This document shows positions 32,252 through 44,936 of a stretch of DNA of 64,000 bases, one piece after another. The notes beneath the pieces were generated by a model, which made no database searches, had not been told where the DNA came from, and saw only the letters and a list, made by a program, of their open reading frames with translations. The translations under genes and the position numbers were made by a program. The stretch lies in contig CM007990.1 of NCBI GenBank assembly GCA_002189035.1, forward strand, positions 1,178,001 through 1,242,000. Direction: 5' to 3'. Source of the stretch: Utricularia gibba. Its lineage: Eukaryota; Streptophyta; Magnoliopsida; Lamiales; Lentibulariaceae. The first letter of the stretch is position 1. Each line of letters starts with the position of its first letter.

Positions 32252-33877
32252 ATGCTTTCGTCTTCAGCAAGCGTCCACAACCGAGTACTTGCGATCATCG
32301 ACAAATGTTTCACCGTGGAACATCTGAAACAGCTACACGCGAATCTCGTAACGTTGGGTTTGGGGAACACCCATTTCTTTGTCTTCAAGCTGATTCGTTG
32401 TTGCACCGTTCGTCTCGGCAGCATTGAACATGCACGCCATCTGTTCGATAAATTTACAGATCCCAATGTTTATATGTATCACGCGGTAATATCTTGGTAT
32501 GCGAAGGTTTCTGATTACGAATCTGCTGTGGTTCTTTACCGTGATATGGTTCGTGAAAATCGTGCAAAGCCGAATCAGTTTATCTTCTCTATTGTTTTGA
32601 AGGCGTGGCCTGAACTTTTGAGGAGTTATGGTGCAGATTTGGTGCATGCGCAGATAGTGAAGATGGGTTACGGTGGAGATCAAGCCGTGCAAACGGCCAT
32701 TTTGGATGCCTATTCAAGGTACGTGGCTGATGTTAGTGTAGCACGGAAGGTGTTCGATGAAATGCCCAATAGAAGTGTACGATTATGGACAGCCATGATA
32801 TCGGGGTACGCGAGAACTGGGCAATTGGAAAATGCAGTCTTGTTGTTTGATGAAATGCCTAAGGATATTAGAGATACGCCGTCGTGGAATAGTATTATTT
32901 CAGGATGTGCCCAAAATGGATTGTTTTCGGAGGCTGTTGAGTTTTTCAGGAGAATGGTGGTTGACGAAAGAATAGGGACAGGAAATAGGCCTAATCAAGG
33001 TACATTTGTGAGTGTTCTTTCTGCCTTGGGGAATTCAGGAATGTTAGCTTTAGGTAAGAGCATTCACGGTTATGTATACAGAAACGGAATCAGCTTCGAT
33101 TTATTTGTGTTAAATGGTTTGATTGATATGTATGGAAAATGTGGAAATTTTGAGTATTCAAGAACCGTTTTTGATACATGCCTAGTGAAAAATGAAACAA
33201 CTTGGAATTCCTTGATTAATTGTTATGCACTACATGGTAGAACTCGTGAAGCCATCGCTTGTTTTCAAGATATGCAGAAAGAGGGTGAAGTGAGGCCTGA
33301 TACAGTGACTTTTATTGGTCTGCTGAGTGCTTGTGTTCATGGTGAACATCTTACTGAGGGTTGTGGTTATTTTGATGTGATGACTAAGGAATATGGAATT
33401 GAGCCAGAGATTGAACACTATGGGTGTTTGATAGACATGCTTTGCCGTTCAGGACGTTTTCAGGAAGCGATGGAGATTCTCACGGTGATGAGAAGTTCAC
33501 CTGATGAAGTTATATGGGGTTCTTTGCTTCATGGGTGTAAGATGCATAGAGGCACAGGGTTGGCTAAATTGGCTGTTGAGAAGCTGATTGAGATCAATCC
33601 CAGGAATGGTGGGTATAAAGCGATACTGGCCAATTTGTATGGGGAAATGGGAAGTTGGGAGTGCGTGCAAAAGATAAGAGTGGCAATGTCTGAAGGGAAT
33701 GACTACAAAGCTCTTGGTTGTAGCTGGATAGAAGTTGAAAGCCAAGTTCATAGGTTTCATTCTGTGGATAAATCGCACAGTAGAGCTTACGATATATACG
33801 CCATTTTGGAGTCCCTTGTTGACACTTGCAAGCTGCAGTATGCCTCATTCCATGCAGTAGAACTCTTGGCAGTGTGA
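32252..33877 (+). CDS. PLS-class pentatricopeptide repeat protein with E domain
   Basis: One intronless frame of 541 residues. Repeated PPR motifs are clear, for example ARHLFDKFTDPNVYMYHAVI, ARKVFDEMPNRSVRLWTAMI, AVEFFRRM...NQGTFVSVLSA and LIDMYGKCGNFEYSRTVFD. The C terminus GCSWIEVESQVHRFHSVDKS is an E/E+ domain; no DYW deaminase domain follows. Such proteins bind organelle RNA and serve C-to-U editing or processing, often with a DYW partner (family knowledge). The N terminus could be a weak mitochondrial presequence but I see no strong signal. The ATG at 32252 is the first of the frame and puts the first repeat directly after a short leader. Confidence 0.9.
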   Translation: MLSSSASVHNRVLAIIDKCFTVEHLKQLHANLVTLGLGNTHFFVFKLIRCCTVRLGSIEHARHLFDKFTDPNVYMYHAVISWYAKVSDYESAVVLYRDMVRENRAKPNQFIFSIVLKAWPELLRSYGADLVHAQIVKMGYGGDQAVQTAILDAYSRYVADVSVARKVFDEMPNRSVRLWTAMISGYARTGQLENAVLLFDEMPKDIRDTPSWNSIISGCAQNGLFSEAVEFFRRMVVDERIGTGNRPNQGTFVSVLSALGNSGMLALGKSIHGYVYRNGISFDLFVLNGLIDMYGKCGNFEYSRTVFDTCLVKNETTWNSLINCYALHGRTREAIACFQDMQKEGEVRPDTVTFIGLLSACVHGEHLTEGCGYFDVMTKEYGIEPEIEHYGCLIDMLCRSGRFQEAMEILTVMRSSPDEVIWGSLLHGCKMHRGTGLAKLAVEKLIEINPRNGGYKAILANLYGEMGSWECVQKIRVAMSEGNDYKALGCSWIEVESQVHRFHSVDKSHSRAYDIYAILESLVDTCKLQYASFHAVELLAV

Positions 33878-34048
33878 TCTTTCTGCGGTTTTTACGAGTT
33901 ACAAAGCATCATCAATCATCGGGTGCTACTTTTTAACTGGGGTATTAAGAGAAGAAAACTAAAATGATCAGCTCAATTAGGAGGGTTTTGACATTATCTT
34001 GAAGTTAGAATACCCTTACATTTGTAGAACCAAGGAAGAAAAGCATGC

Positions 34049-35997
34049 TCATTTCACTGCAAGAAGATGATGATCCTGGACCTGCTCTTTCGGGGAGTTT
34101 CTGGCGGCAAGTCCTCTGGCTCCGAAGCACATATACGCATTCATCAACCTCTGGTTGAAAGAAGCATGTCTGGACTTGAGCTTTTCCAGGTTAGTGCTGA
34201 ATCTACTCGGTCTATAGGAAACTACAACTGCGTCACAATTTGGAGTCTCTCTGGCTTCATGAATTGGTACAAGGGATGACCAAGAAGACTCGGAACAGGA
34301 GCTGGGACCTCTAACATGTCTGTTTATACTGCAGGGGTTTAGGATGGTGCGTTCCTGCAATGACACTGCTCTTTTGCTTCTTGAGAACTGTTGCCGGAGG
34401 GGAACAGGGCTGCAATATGACAAGCTTCGATGATGACTGTGTGTCAAACTGCGAATAATCTTGAGTCCCATGTCTCTCAATTTGGATGAGTACTTCTGCA
34501 TTTCGGTTGGGGTATTGCCTGCTTCTAGATCATCAGAGAAACAATAATCTGTGCTTGAGAATTCATCTTCCTCAACTCCACTGTGGAAAAGTATTTCTGC
34601 ATCAGGGACTCCGAAGGAAGTCCCTGGGACACTTCCAATTCCACCTCTTCGGTTACAGAAAACAGGAGCATTCCGGGGTTCCCCACCGGAGATCCCTCCG
34701 GCTGCTCTGATCTTCGTAATCAAAATCCTTGATGAAGGTGATATTGGCTGCTGGTTCAGTAGATCAAGTGCAGTGTTTCCATCAGAATCACAGGCATTCA
34801 AATCTATGTAAGGGACTGAAAGAATCAGCTCCACAAGCTCAGTCTGAATATTCTCCAGTATAGCACAGTGAAGAGGTGTTCTCCCCTCATTGTTCTGGAC
34901 ATTGATCATGTCTTGAACTCGGAAAACACTACCAGAAACAAGGCGTTTCATAAAATCAATCTGCCGATCCATGAATCTAAAGCTTTGAGATCTGAATCCA
35001 GAGATGGCCATGTGAAGAAAAGTGTCGCCATTGTTGTTGGTTGCTGATGCAGGAAGAGAAACAGATACAAGAAACTCTAAAACTGATAGTTGCCCATGAA
35101 ATGCTGCTATGTGCATAGCTGTGTTTCCCAGATCATCCACACAGTTTACAGTCTCGAAAGATGAGACTAACTTCTTAACGACCTGCGTTCATATTCCAAG
35201 ATCAGTGCATCATATCTCAGAAACATTCTCAAAAACTCAGGTAAAGAGAAGTAGCATGTGTTCATCTCTCATTGGCAGATTGGAGCTAGAAGATGAATCA
35301 CCTCGACTCGTCCGGCGGCGGCGGCGGCGGTGTGGAGCACGGTGGATCCCTGAGCATCTCTGTAGTCCGACAAATCAGAGCTATCATCACTGCCCAAAAT
35401 CGCCATCAGAATCTCCCAACAGCCGCCTCTCGCCGCGGCGTGAACCGCCCTGTTCACCATTTCACGCCGGAAAACCGGTGAAGCCTCCTCCTGCTGCTTC
35501 TTCCCCTTGACCGATACGGCGGAATCGAACAGTAACCGGAAAACCCCACAATCCTTGCTTCTGGCCGCTGCGTACAAGATATCGGTAACCCCATATTCCC
35601 CTCCACCGAACACCAAAAGGGAGTCCCTACCCAACAACTCCCTCACAAAACACGCATCGCCGGCGGAAGCGGCGCAGTATAAAAGCCAGCCGCCGTACCC
35701 CGCCCGGATCAGAGAATTATACCCTCTATCCCTATCGCATTCCCGCATAAGTCTCTCCGCCACGAGGGATCTGCATTTGGAAACTCTGCTATCGAATCCA
35801 GATTCCTCGTCCCACGCCGCCTCCAGTCGCCGGATCCTCGCGAGAGATGTCAGTTTGATGAGGAGATGATTGTCCAGAAGAATGAGGTATTTCACCAACT
35901 CATAATGCCCATTCGAGGACGCACAATCGATCGGAGAAGCGAACCACCATTGTTCTCCGGTAGTCTCCCATCTCAAACGGAAAAACCCAGAATCCAT
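34049..35997 (-). CDS. Ankyrin-repeat protein of unknown function
   Basis: Two exons on the minus strand, 35997-35302 and 35182-34049, in frame, 609 residues. Start chosen at MDSGFFRLRWETTGEQWWFA because this R-W-E-x-T-G-x-Q-WW block is the conserved start of the plant family; the frame is open further upstream to 36111. Ankyrin repeats: ASPIDCASSNGHYELVKYLI, GGWLLYCAASAGDACFVREL, YGVTDILYAAARSKDCGVFR, DAQGSTVLHTAAAAAGRVEV, DLGNTAMHIAAFHGQLSVLE, NNGDTFLHMAISG, NEGRTPLHCAI and DGNTALDLLNQQP. The second half is Ser-rich and ends with a conserved ASFNQRLMNAYMCFGARGLA block. No membrane span or catalytic domain, so a scaffold is likely (inference). Convergent with the PPR gene (171 bp between stops). 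Confidence 0.88.
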
Positions 35998-37316
35998 CCG
36001 GATCGACGTTGAATCAACAAAATCAGCGCTGACGACGGGGGGCTGCTGGATCAAGGAATGTGGGGCAAAAGTCCACCGATGAGGACAATGACGTGGACGG
36101 CGACCCAGCAATTCCCTCGAATGAGGAAGCGGTTACCCACCGCCCTGAGAATGGCTCCAGGGACATGTGAATTGTTGTGCAACAAAAGTTAAGCAAGTGC
36201 ATGATTCCAGGAACACAGAGAATCATTCAACTGACAATAACATCATCGACGCGTGAAGACCACGTCTATTGGGCTCCCAAAAGCCCATTAACGTGCCTGA
36301 ACCAGGCCTACAACATGGGCTGGGATGAATAAATTGCTCCAATGAGCCCAATCACCTCTTCGGGATCAATAAATTTCAACAAGTTTATAAATAGAAAATG
36401 AAAAATTATTTTATTCCATCTTGATTTATTCAATGTAACGACATATTTTATTCTTGTATGATATTTTTACTTTCGAACATTCAAGCCTCATGATTTTTCA
36501 TTCTTTTTTTTTCCAAAAATAACGATCTCACAAAATTAGAAAAAATTCATTTATATAAAATATTCTTGCATCACATCTATAACTAATGTGGTATTCTCTA
36601 GTAACCTTTCACTTTTCCTTGGACTAGATCCTTAACTCCATCAAAATAATCTTTTTTCTATAATTTAGATCAAAATCACTTTGAAAAATCATAAACTATA
36701 TTTTACTTCTAAAATATTAAAAGTACTTAAAAACATAGAAAAATATAAATACAACATATATAAAATGATTTTAAAAAGTTATTAAAAATCATAAATATCA
36801 TTGATAGAAAATCAATTATCATATAGTTAAATACAAATCAATTTTCTACACGAATTTAGATAACCCAATCATATAACATTAAATTTTAATTTATGTTAAA
36901 TAATATATGATAATATTTGATTTTATGATAAATATTATTTAACATTGCAAATTAGCTATAAATATATTTTTTAGTTATTCATTATTTCATGGTAAGATAC
37001 AAATTCATGTTCTAGATGAATTTAGTTAATACTATGATGTGAAAATATAATATTATCCCTCCAACTATAAATTTTATTCTCTTTTTTAATAAACAAATTC
37101 AATGCTAGCATTTAATATTTAATAAAAAAAGTTTCTTATTGATTAATAAAATTTTAGAAACTATGCATTAAAATAAAATACCCAACACATCATAAAAATT
37201 ACATTTGATTTTAATTAAATCATATTTTAAGAATCACACATTAAACTATCTTACCTACCAAACATGCTCTTATCTTTTCAACTACGTATGAAATGCAAAT
37301 TGTAACCAAATTCAAA
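35998..37316. other. Ankyrin gene promoter and AT-rich spacer
   Basis: No gene seen. 35998-36360 is the likely leader and promoter of the ankyrin gene (minus strand); it includes a cluster of site II-like elements (separate entry). 36370-37316 is AT-rich without recognisable content. Confidence 0.55.
36270..36350 (-). promoter_or_regulatory. Site II-like (TGGGCY) cluster upstream of the ankyrin gene
   Basis: TGGGCT at 36270-36275 and 36316-36321, and its complement AGCCCA at 36282-36287 and 36345-36350: four elements in 81 bp, 270-350 bp upstream of the ankyrin ATG. Such elements are bound by TCP factors and are common in promoters of growth-related genes (established); function here is inferred. 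Confidence 0.5.
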
Positions 37317-38982
37317 TTAAATTGCACCGAGAAATTCCTTCAACTCGGGATCCTGTGCCAATTTCTCCATATCACGTGCCGTCAAATTGATCCACGCTTC
37401 GATCCCGTCGCCGTCATGTGCGTCCATGAACGTGACCAAATTCTTGTACTTCAACCGGGCCGCCCCGATCCGAACCGGTTTGCCCCACCCGAAATCCGTT
37501 TCCCGAACCGGCATCCTGCACAAGCTCGTGAAGCTACACGAAACCATCTCCCCTCTCTGAGCCATCCCCATTCTGTCCTTCAGTGCCTTCACATGGCCGC
37601 CGCCGTTTCGGAGATCGGAGAGGTATTCGTTGTTAATCGCTTTGATCGAGTGCCGAATCGTCGGCAGGATCTCGTTGATTTCTCCGGCTTTCCCCGCCGC
37701 CGGTACGGCGATCGCCGCCCTGCTTAAGTTCCCGAAGTGATTCTCCGCTATAGGCGGGTCGAATCGGGTTCTCAGGTTCACAGCTTGGACAATTGTGTAG
37801 AGTTTTGTCGGGCCGGGTTTGGATTCGGTGGCGGATAAGAGGCGGGTCCAGATATAGCAGGATAGGGCTTCGACTCGAGAAGGGCGTCGTGGGGGAGGAT
37901 CGGCCCCGGTTCCGGTGACGGCAGCCCAGTATTCTTCTTGAAGGGCGGCGATTTGGGAGGCGGGGAACGTGAATATCTTGGAGACGAGCTCTTCTTTTAC
38001 GATACCAATACGAGGGTCAAATCCGAAGGCGCCTCGGGGTGGGAAAAGTGCCGCGGAGTCGAACTTCGGGCGGCGGAGGTCCTTCACAAAGCCGCCGCCA
38101 CGGGCGACGGCGGCCCAACTGTTGGTGAAGGAGAAGAAGGACACCGCGTCGGCAATCTTGTGGGACATCAGAATCCCAACTGAAATTCCACCGCCTTGAA
38201 AGTACGTAACCTGCATGTTACAGTGGTAAATAATTAATTTTAATAAAAGAATAATCAATTTTATTCCATAGACTTTTGACCTTGGTTTACCAAAATCATT
38301 TTGACCATCAATTTCTAATAATAAATTTAAAAATTAATTAAAAATCATAAAAAACATTCACATTCAAATATCTAACCCTCAAGTTTTTACGTTTTAACTG
38401 ATATGAAATTTACCTAAGTTTCTTACATCATTTCTTTGGCCAGTTACACAAATGATTCCATCACGATTGAAATATTTATGTCTTTTTTTGTAAAATAACA
38501 AAAAAATAAAGTGATTAATTCAAAAAAGAATTGCTGTAATGAAATATTATGAAACAAAGAAGACTTGCTGTAATAACCTGAACAGCCATGGCGAAGTCAT
38601 GAGGCTCGTCGAGCTCAAACGGGAGCAACTTGTTCATGTTTTCAGGGACCAGACCGGCGACGACGTCATCTACAGAAGCGTTCGCTTTGGCCTCGAAAAA
38701 CGGCACGCCGTCGTCGCTACAGTCCAAGTACCCGCCGCCGACGAATCGGCCGGCGAGAGGGTAGTACAGGGATAAGGTTTCCGACAGGGACTTCTTGAGA
38801 TGGATTGACCTATCCTCGCCGGAGACGAAACCCTCGTCGTTCCGGTAGAAGTAGACCATGGGCATGAATATGTGGGGGGAAACTTGGTCGAGAAAGGAGA
38901 GGAGATACTTCCGGCGAGGCCCCGGCGTCGAGCGCGACGGCTTGATCAACTCCAAGGAGATGAGCTGGATCTTGAGCTCCAT
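37317..38982 (-). CDS. BAHD-family acyltransferase (vinorine synthase-like clade)
   Basis: Two exons on the minus strand, 38982-38578 and 38210-37317, in frame, 432 residues, a normal BAHD length. Seen: the catalytic motif HKIAD (HxxxD) at 152-156 with His as general base, and the structural motif DFGWG at 374-378. The N terminus LIKPSRSTPGPRRKYLLSFL and LSLYYPLAGRF are family hallmarks. BAHD enzymes move an acyl group from acyl-CoA to an alcohol or amine in the cytosol. The start resembles clade III members (vinorine synthase-like), which acetylate alkaloids, terpenoids or other alcohols; the acceptor cannot be told from sequence. Codons are GC-rich compared with flanks. No other biosynthetic gene is adjacent, so no metabolic cluster is suggested. 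Confidence 0.92.
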
Positions 38983-39289
38983 TCTTCTCCGGCAGCTCTG
39001 AGCTGGTTTCTTCCTTAGTGTGAAGAAGCTGGCGCTTCAGCCTCCCTAATTTATACACACAGCCTTGCCGCAATTTCTTTTATCAGTTATTTTATTATTC
39101 ACACGGTTTGATTTTCTTAATTTTTTTAATCCTGTATTTATTATATTTAATACTTTTTTTTGTCTAAATCACAGGGGCATTTATGTCCAATTTTGATGGA
39201 ATGTTATCCACAAATAGAGTCAATGACGTTTTTTGAATAGTGTAAAGTTGGTTTCATATATTTTGCGTTATTTAGGATCGAAGAAACGT

Positions 39290-39470
39290 AATACGCTTTC
39301 AAATAATTTGAATATTGATCATTGGAATTACTAAAAAAGGTATAATTTATGAGTTATCACTAATTACAGATGAGAAATAATTTGATGATTTAAATTAATA
39401 GAAACGAATAATTTGCGTATTAAATATTAACAATAATTATATAATGCTAAATAGTTTAAGTATTTATAAT
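39290..39470. repeat. Dispersed AT-rich repeat, copy III
   Basis: Blocks TATAATTTATGAGTTAT, TTTGATGATTTAAATTAAT and AATAATTATATAATGCTAAA align by eye with copies I (5284) and II (19245). Boundaries approximate. Confidence 0.4.
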
Positions 39471-39914
39471 TTTTTTAAGTCAAAAAATAAAAAAATAGTA
39501 CCATTTCAATGTGTGAATAGGGTTTAGATAGTATTTGACAGTCATTTTAATAGATTTTTAATTTTAATAAAAATATTTTTTAATTAATTTTATATACAAT
39601 AAGTCAAATCTGACCCTAAATAAAAAAACCCTAAACAACTAATCCGTTTATTTATGATTTATTAATCAATAAGCATAGTATTTATCATATAACCACTTGT
39701 TCTATATGTTATGTTTGTAATTACCAGTTTTTGACCGAATTGGTTGAGCATCAATTCAATTAGACCACTGAGTTTTATTTTTTCAAATTTACAGTTGTCG
39801 AGAGCTTATCCTTACCATCTATATTCATCTTTTATGGTATTATTCAATTCAAATATTTTACTTATAATTTTACGTTTTTTTTTCGAATAAAATGATGGTA
39901 CATACGTAAAAACG

Positions 39915-39939
39915 AAACCCTAAACCCTAAACCCTAAAA
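39915..39939. repeat. Short interstitial telomere-like repeat
   Basis: Three consecutive plant telomere-type units (AAACCCT) followed by AAA. It is too short to be a true telomere remnant; telo boxes of this kind also occur near plant promoters and bind telobox-binding proteins. No gene starts within 900 bp. Confidence 0.7.
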
Positions 39940-40359
39940 CAAAATCCTGAACCTTACACTATTGTTAGTACGAGTAGAATTGAAGGTGACCTATCACACC
40001 CAAAGCGATGGATGTGTAAATTTAAATGGATGTATGATTGGCTTTAAAATCATGGTGTGAATGCAATACCATCATGTGTGAACCATCCATCTCAGACAAA
40101 TAAGATATTATATTTATAAAAAAAGGTCGTAATTATTTGCTGGTGGGGCCCATTGCGGGTCCCCATTAATTTACAATTTTCTGGTGTAATTTTCCTGCAT
40201 TCCTACGCTTTAGTCGTTCTAATTCCACGTTACAGCTGCTATACGCTTCGAGTGTTGAAAGTCAACCAATCTAGTTTGGTGTAACCGCAAAGTCAACAGC
40301 AGCATAGTTGGTCTTCGGACAAGTTGTGTTACTATGGATTATGTGATATGTAATTTAAA

Positions 40360-40591
40360 CATTGTTTTGAAAAAAATTTTAAACTTGTTTTTACTTTTTA
40401 AAATTATTTTTAAAAAGTATAAATAAATAGTAAAAATAACAAATTCATTACTTTTTCGAAAATAAATTTTATACTTATAATTTTAAAAGTATTTTTGCTA
40501 AAAGTATTTTTACAATTAAAAGTATTACAAAATAAAATTATTTTTACTTTTGAAAAATATAAATATATTTTAAAAATTTTCCAGAACACTG
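40360..40591. mobile_element. Candidate MITE, about 232 bp
   Basis: The left end (40360, CATTGTTTTGAAAAAAATTT) and the reverse complement of the right end (40591, CAGTGTTCTGGAAAATTTTT) form imperfect terminal inverted repeats of about 24 bp. The interior is AT-rich and without coding capacity. I could not define a convincing target-site duplication, so the superfamily is open. Confidence 0.35.
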
Positions 40592-41666
40592 TTTTATATT
40601 TCTCGCATCTTAGTTCCACTTGTATTCATACACATTGTTAATCATTTGCAATCTTTTATTTTGTATTTGTAACGTACATTTGCATTTATATATATTATTT
40701 AAAAATGAATGAAAATCTGAAGAACATTGAAAAAAATGTTCAAGAAAATAGTTAAAAATGAATGGTTTTTTAGTATTGTAAATAGTAAATATTTGTAAAA
40801 ATTCTGAAATATCTGCAAGTGTTTTGAAAAAAAAATATTGAATCTTTCGATGATATTTAATTAATAATAAAAGAATACATTGGAATCTAGAAGTCAAACC
40901 TGCGTTATCCTCTCCAGAAAAGCCGTGGGTTAACTGGACATCGACAGCTCATTCATTACACGTAGTCCGATGTCGGCTGAAACTACTAGAAAAGAAATAT
41001 TAATTTTGAAAATAATAAAAAACAGTTCTATTTATTTACAATTTAATTTAAATATTCTAAAAAGACGCGCGTTTATTGTCAAAATTCCTCAAACGCGGGA
41101 TGGTAAATCTAGAACTAAAGTTGCGTCTGATATTCTTTATCATAAAAGTATTTTCCGATAATTATTTGTAAAAAACATATCCTATTAAAAATAATATTTT
41201 TTTTAAAATAAAAATCATCATATTGAATAATAGAAAATATTTTTAAAATTACTCTCAAGAAATAGAATTTATTTCAAAGAGGATATAAAAACTTATTATC
41301 ATAAAAAAAACATTAACATCTGGTTTTTGTTATACCCATTTTTAAAATTTGATGAAATATTAAAGCAATTTACCATTTTACCCTCAAATTTACTTTAATT
41401 TGTAATCATATATTTTAACATGAAAACACAATATATGAATTAAATTTGAAATACATTTATTAGATTAAAAAATAATATAAAATTTTGACACCCTGAAGCA
41501 TGATCTCCATGATCAATAAGAAAAAGCACCATGGAGTAGAAGAATGCAGTTACAGATCATCAAAAGTACACATTTCTCAAGCCACTACCAGACCCAAGTT
41601 AAGCATTCATGAGATGGAATGAATCATCACCAGGAGATCAAGAACTCAGAAATGTGAATCACAAGA

Positions 41667-44112
41667 TCAATACTCAGATGGGGAGATAACATCATCGATC
41701 TTGAGAATCATCTTCACTACCTGAGTTGCTAGCAGAATCTGCTGCTGTTTGCCGATCAGTGTTTCGAAAACGTTTTGCTCGCGCATGTCGTTCGTGCCGA
41801 TGTCGTTGCAGTCGATGCCGCAGCAGTTGTTTTTCTCCTGCAAGAAAGAGTTTAGCAGACCATACACAAGTGATTTGGAGGAGGCATCAGGGGGCTGCTA
41901 AAGAACCTTGATTTGCTGAGCTTTGACAGCAGAGAGTGTTTCGATCGGCTGCAGGCCGCTGTTCTCTGCAAGAGCCATGGGGATGGCATCCAGAGCTTCT
42001 CCGAATGCTCTGATTGCATACTGGGAAAGAAAGCCAGCACTCAGGTTTATGTTTTGGGTGTAATGAAACCATTTTGTACAGAATAATGGGATGCTTTTAC
42101 CTGCTCAACTCCGGGATACTTATCAGCAGCGGCTTCTACTGCAACCGAGCAAGAGATTTCGGCTGAGCCCCCACCGTATACAATGGAGTTGTTGCGGATA
42201 AGGTTCCGGGCAACACACAAAGCATCATGAATGCTGCGCTTTGTTTCCTCTATCATCATTTTGTTACCTTAAAAAGTTTGCCATTTGATGCATTTAGTGA
42301 AGCTGAGGCCTTTAGCTCAGGGACCAATTAAAAGCAGGAAGAACCAAAAACACCTACCACCACGTATGAATATGGTGACAGCCCTTGAATTTGCACAATG
42401 CTCAATGTAGATCATTCTGTCCTTTGTAGTTCCGAAACTTTTTTCTCGAACAAGACCAGCCTGGAATTTCAATGCATGTGAAATTACACTATCAGGAGTT
42501 GAAGCTGAGTATCGGTGGAAAAGGTGGTGCAACTTACGCTGCCAAGTTTCTCTGGGGTCAACTCCTGAAACCTCGGTACAATTCTCCCACCTTTAATAAG
42601 ATAGATAGAAGATCAAAGAAGCGCAGTACTCAAAAGCTCAAAAAGAAATGCAGCAGAAAAGGATTGACAAACAAATTGGCAAGTATAAACCTGTTGCTAT
42701 TGCTATAAGCTCTAACTCTACACCTCCAACCCATCTAACAGCAGGCAAGCTTCTGTTCATCAATAAGTGGTTGGCCTCATCATCGAAACCCCATTGGCAG
42801 ATAACCAAAGTAGCTCCCACATCCTGAGATCAAGTGAAGTGGTTGCGTTACGATAAAATAAGACATAATAACGGACATTCTATTGAACAACATAGTGAGC
42901 CTCACTTGCAAAAATACAGAGATTAAAAACAGAGTAAGGATAGTAGAAAATACAGAGGACCAACCTTGCATTTTTGGACCATGTCATCAAAGTATTGCTG
43001 TTCTTGCTGACGCAGCTTCTGGAACTTTTCCACTGTGTCAATGTCAACCTTATGCTTAGTCTTGGGCTTTGGGGGTTCAAATGGGCAAGTTAATATGGCA
43101 ATTTTTGCATCTTCGATATGCTTCGGCATCTGAGGATGGCTCATATCCTTGTCGATGATAATCCCATAGATCAGTTCTGTATCCTCAAGCTTTCCCCCAA
43201 CTTTTCCCTCTACTTTAATCAAGTCTAAATTAACATCCCTCCTTTCTAAGTCGGCAACAGCCAGCACTGCTTTAACCGCAATCTCTGCCAGGCTGCGCTT
43301 GCATCTATTCACACTGCAAAAAAGAAAGAACAATTGTGAATACAACTTGTAAATTTAACAATCCGCAAATAAAATAAAAAAAAACTTCTTACATCTTGGA
43401 AGATAATGTAGTCATACAAGTGCGAATCAAAGACTCATAATTTTCAGCATCGAATTCAAATTTATGTGCTATTTTTTCCAAATGATCAACCGCAATCCTA
43501 GAACCCATTTCATATCCTTCTGCAATGCGAATGGGATGAATCCCACGCTCCAGCAGTTTCTCAGCTTGTTCAAGAAGCGCACCCGCCATAACCACAACGC
43601 CAGTTGTTCCATCACCGATTTCATAATCCTGACTCCGTGACAATTCAACCATAAGCTTAGCAATCTGGTTGTCAACATCCATCTGCTCCAGGATAGTCGC
43701 ACCATCATTCGCTGAAAGCAGAGAAAGAACAATAAAAAAAGCATACACATGCCAAACCAAAAAGCAAAATATCACATAACCCAACTCGGTTCCTACCACC
43801 GCATCATAAAAAAAAAAAAGAGACTCATAGAAAGCATCCTAAGTCACGACAATACACGAGAGAATAAATGACACGAAAGCATATAATGAAGTAAACTCTA
43901 CTCGGGGGCTTACTTATGGTGACATCCCCATCTGGGCTTTGGAGCATTTTATCCATTCCTTTCGGTCCGAGAGAAGTCCGGAGAATCCGAGCCACCGCTT
44001 TACCGGCGGCAATATTCGCCTTTTGAGCATCAATTCCACGCAGTCTCGTCTTCGTCTCCTGCTCCCTGAGTATAATGTAAGGACGACCGAAATCGTCGAA
44101 TGCTAACGCCAT
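41667..44112 (-). CDS. CCT5: Chaperonin CCT (TRiC) subunit epsilon
   Basis: Nine exons on the minus strand: 44112-43914, 43711-43393, 43313-42965, 42823-42691, 42590-42538, 42460-42358, 42267-42101, 42020-41907 and 41837-41667; 535 residues, the same as Arabidopsis CCT5. Seen: [23 protein letters not shown] (recreated across intron 1), [19 protein letters not shown] (ATP site), [26 protein letters not shown] and [11 protein letters not shown]. The start [19 protein letters not shown] is typical. It forms one of the eight positions of the cytosolic CCT ring that folds actin, tubulin and other proteins. All junctions are GT-AG. The last exon ends [17 protein letters not shown], a normal end for the subunit. 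Confidence 0.96.
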
Positions 44113-44936
44113 ATCTCTGCACAACAAGACCTCGAGATTCGGCCTCCCTGCTTAACCTCAGAGAGATGGAAAGGGAAGCGAGTTTGAACGATTTCAAGGC
44201 TTCTACGAGAATGCCCTACTGGCTAGCGTCACCAGATGCGGCGTCGTTTTATCACGGCCCACCCTTTCGATGGGCTCCTTTTGACCAATAATTGGCCATG
44301 CCCGTCCGGCCCACTATCATAATTTCTTTTTACGAAAAGGCCTATATTTTATGTGTATAATATTAATAATTTTATAATTTATGTAAGAAACGTAGGGACA
44401 CGGGCATCGGTGTCTAGACACCCGTATCAGAATTGCTTTTGAAATTTATGTTTTTCAAAATTATCTTTATAAATTCAATATAATAATCTTTCATTCAAAA
44501 TACCAGAAAAAATGGAATCATGTAAATAAAAATAATTTATTAATTAATAAAAAAAACACATAGTGGACGTGTACGAAATTTTCGATTTTATATCAATTAT
44601 ATTATAAGAAAATGGTTCATAATAATTAAAAAATATATAAATAAGATAATTAGGGCTGGCCTCTGAAACTCGTATATATTATATTTATGCCGGAAATTTC
44701 TGCGCTGCTGAGTCACAGACACGAGACACGGATCGCCGACCCATGGCTGGTGCCTGAATCCAATCGCTCCTTGGCATCGGAGGAGTAGAAAATATGAACT
44801 GTCTTTTCGGCTTCGATGTGCTGTCCAGAATGCGAATAAATGCGGAGACTCGGCGTTCGATTCTATCTCCTCCTCCAGGTCTCTGCATCCCCCACGCGAA
44901 TCGGAGTTAACGGCCACCGCCACCGCCGTTGAGAAG
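44113..44936. promoter_or_regulatory. Spacer between divergent CCT5 and SUFE2
   Basis: No gene seen. Near CCT5 there are site II-like words: GGCCCA at 44256-44261, TGGGCT at 44271-44276 and GGCCCA at 44308-44313, the pattern expected for a strongly expressed growth gene. 44330-44670 is AT-rich. 44680-44936 is GC-richer and probably holds the SUFE2 leader and promoter. Confidence 0.5.

Larger units (their letters stand above)
38983..41666. other. AT-rich spacer between BAHD gene and CCT5
   Basis: No gene seen. Contents: a dispersed repeat copy (39290), a telomere-like motif (39915), a possible MITE (40360) and long AT-rich stretches. Segment 40140-40310 is of mixed composition but has no ORF of note. 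The short ORF 40970-41161 has no recognisable domain. Confidence 0.55.

Noticed and set aside
39915-39939. Telomere or chromosome-fusion site
   Set aside because: Only three units, in otherwise ordinary AT-rich spacer; more likely a chance telo box.
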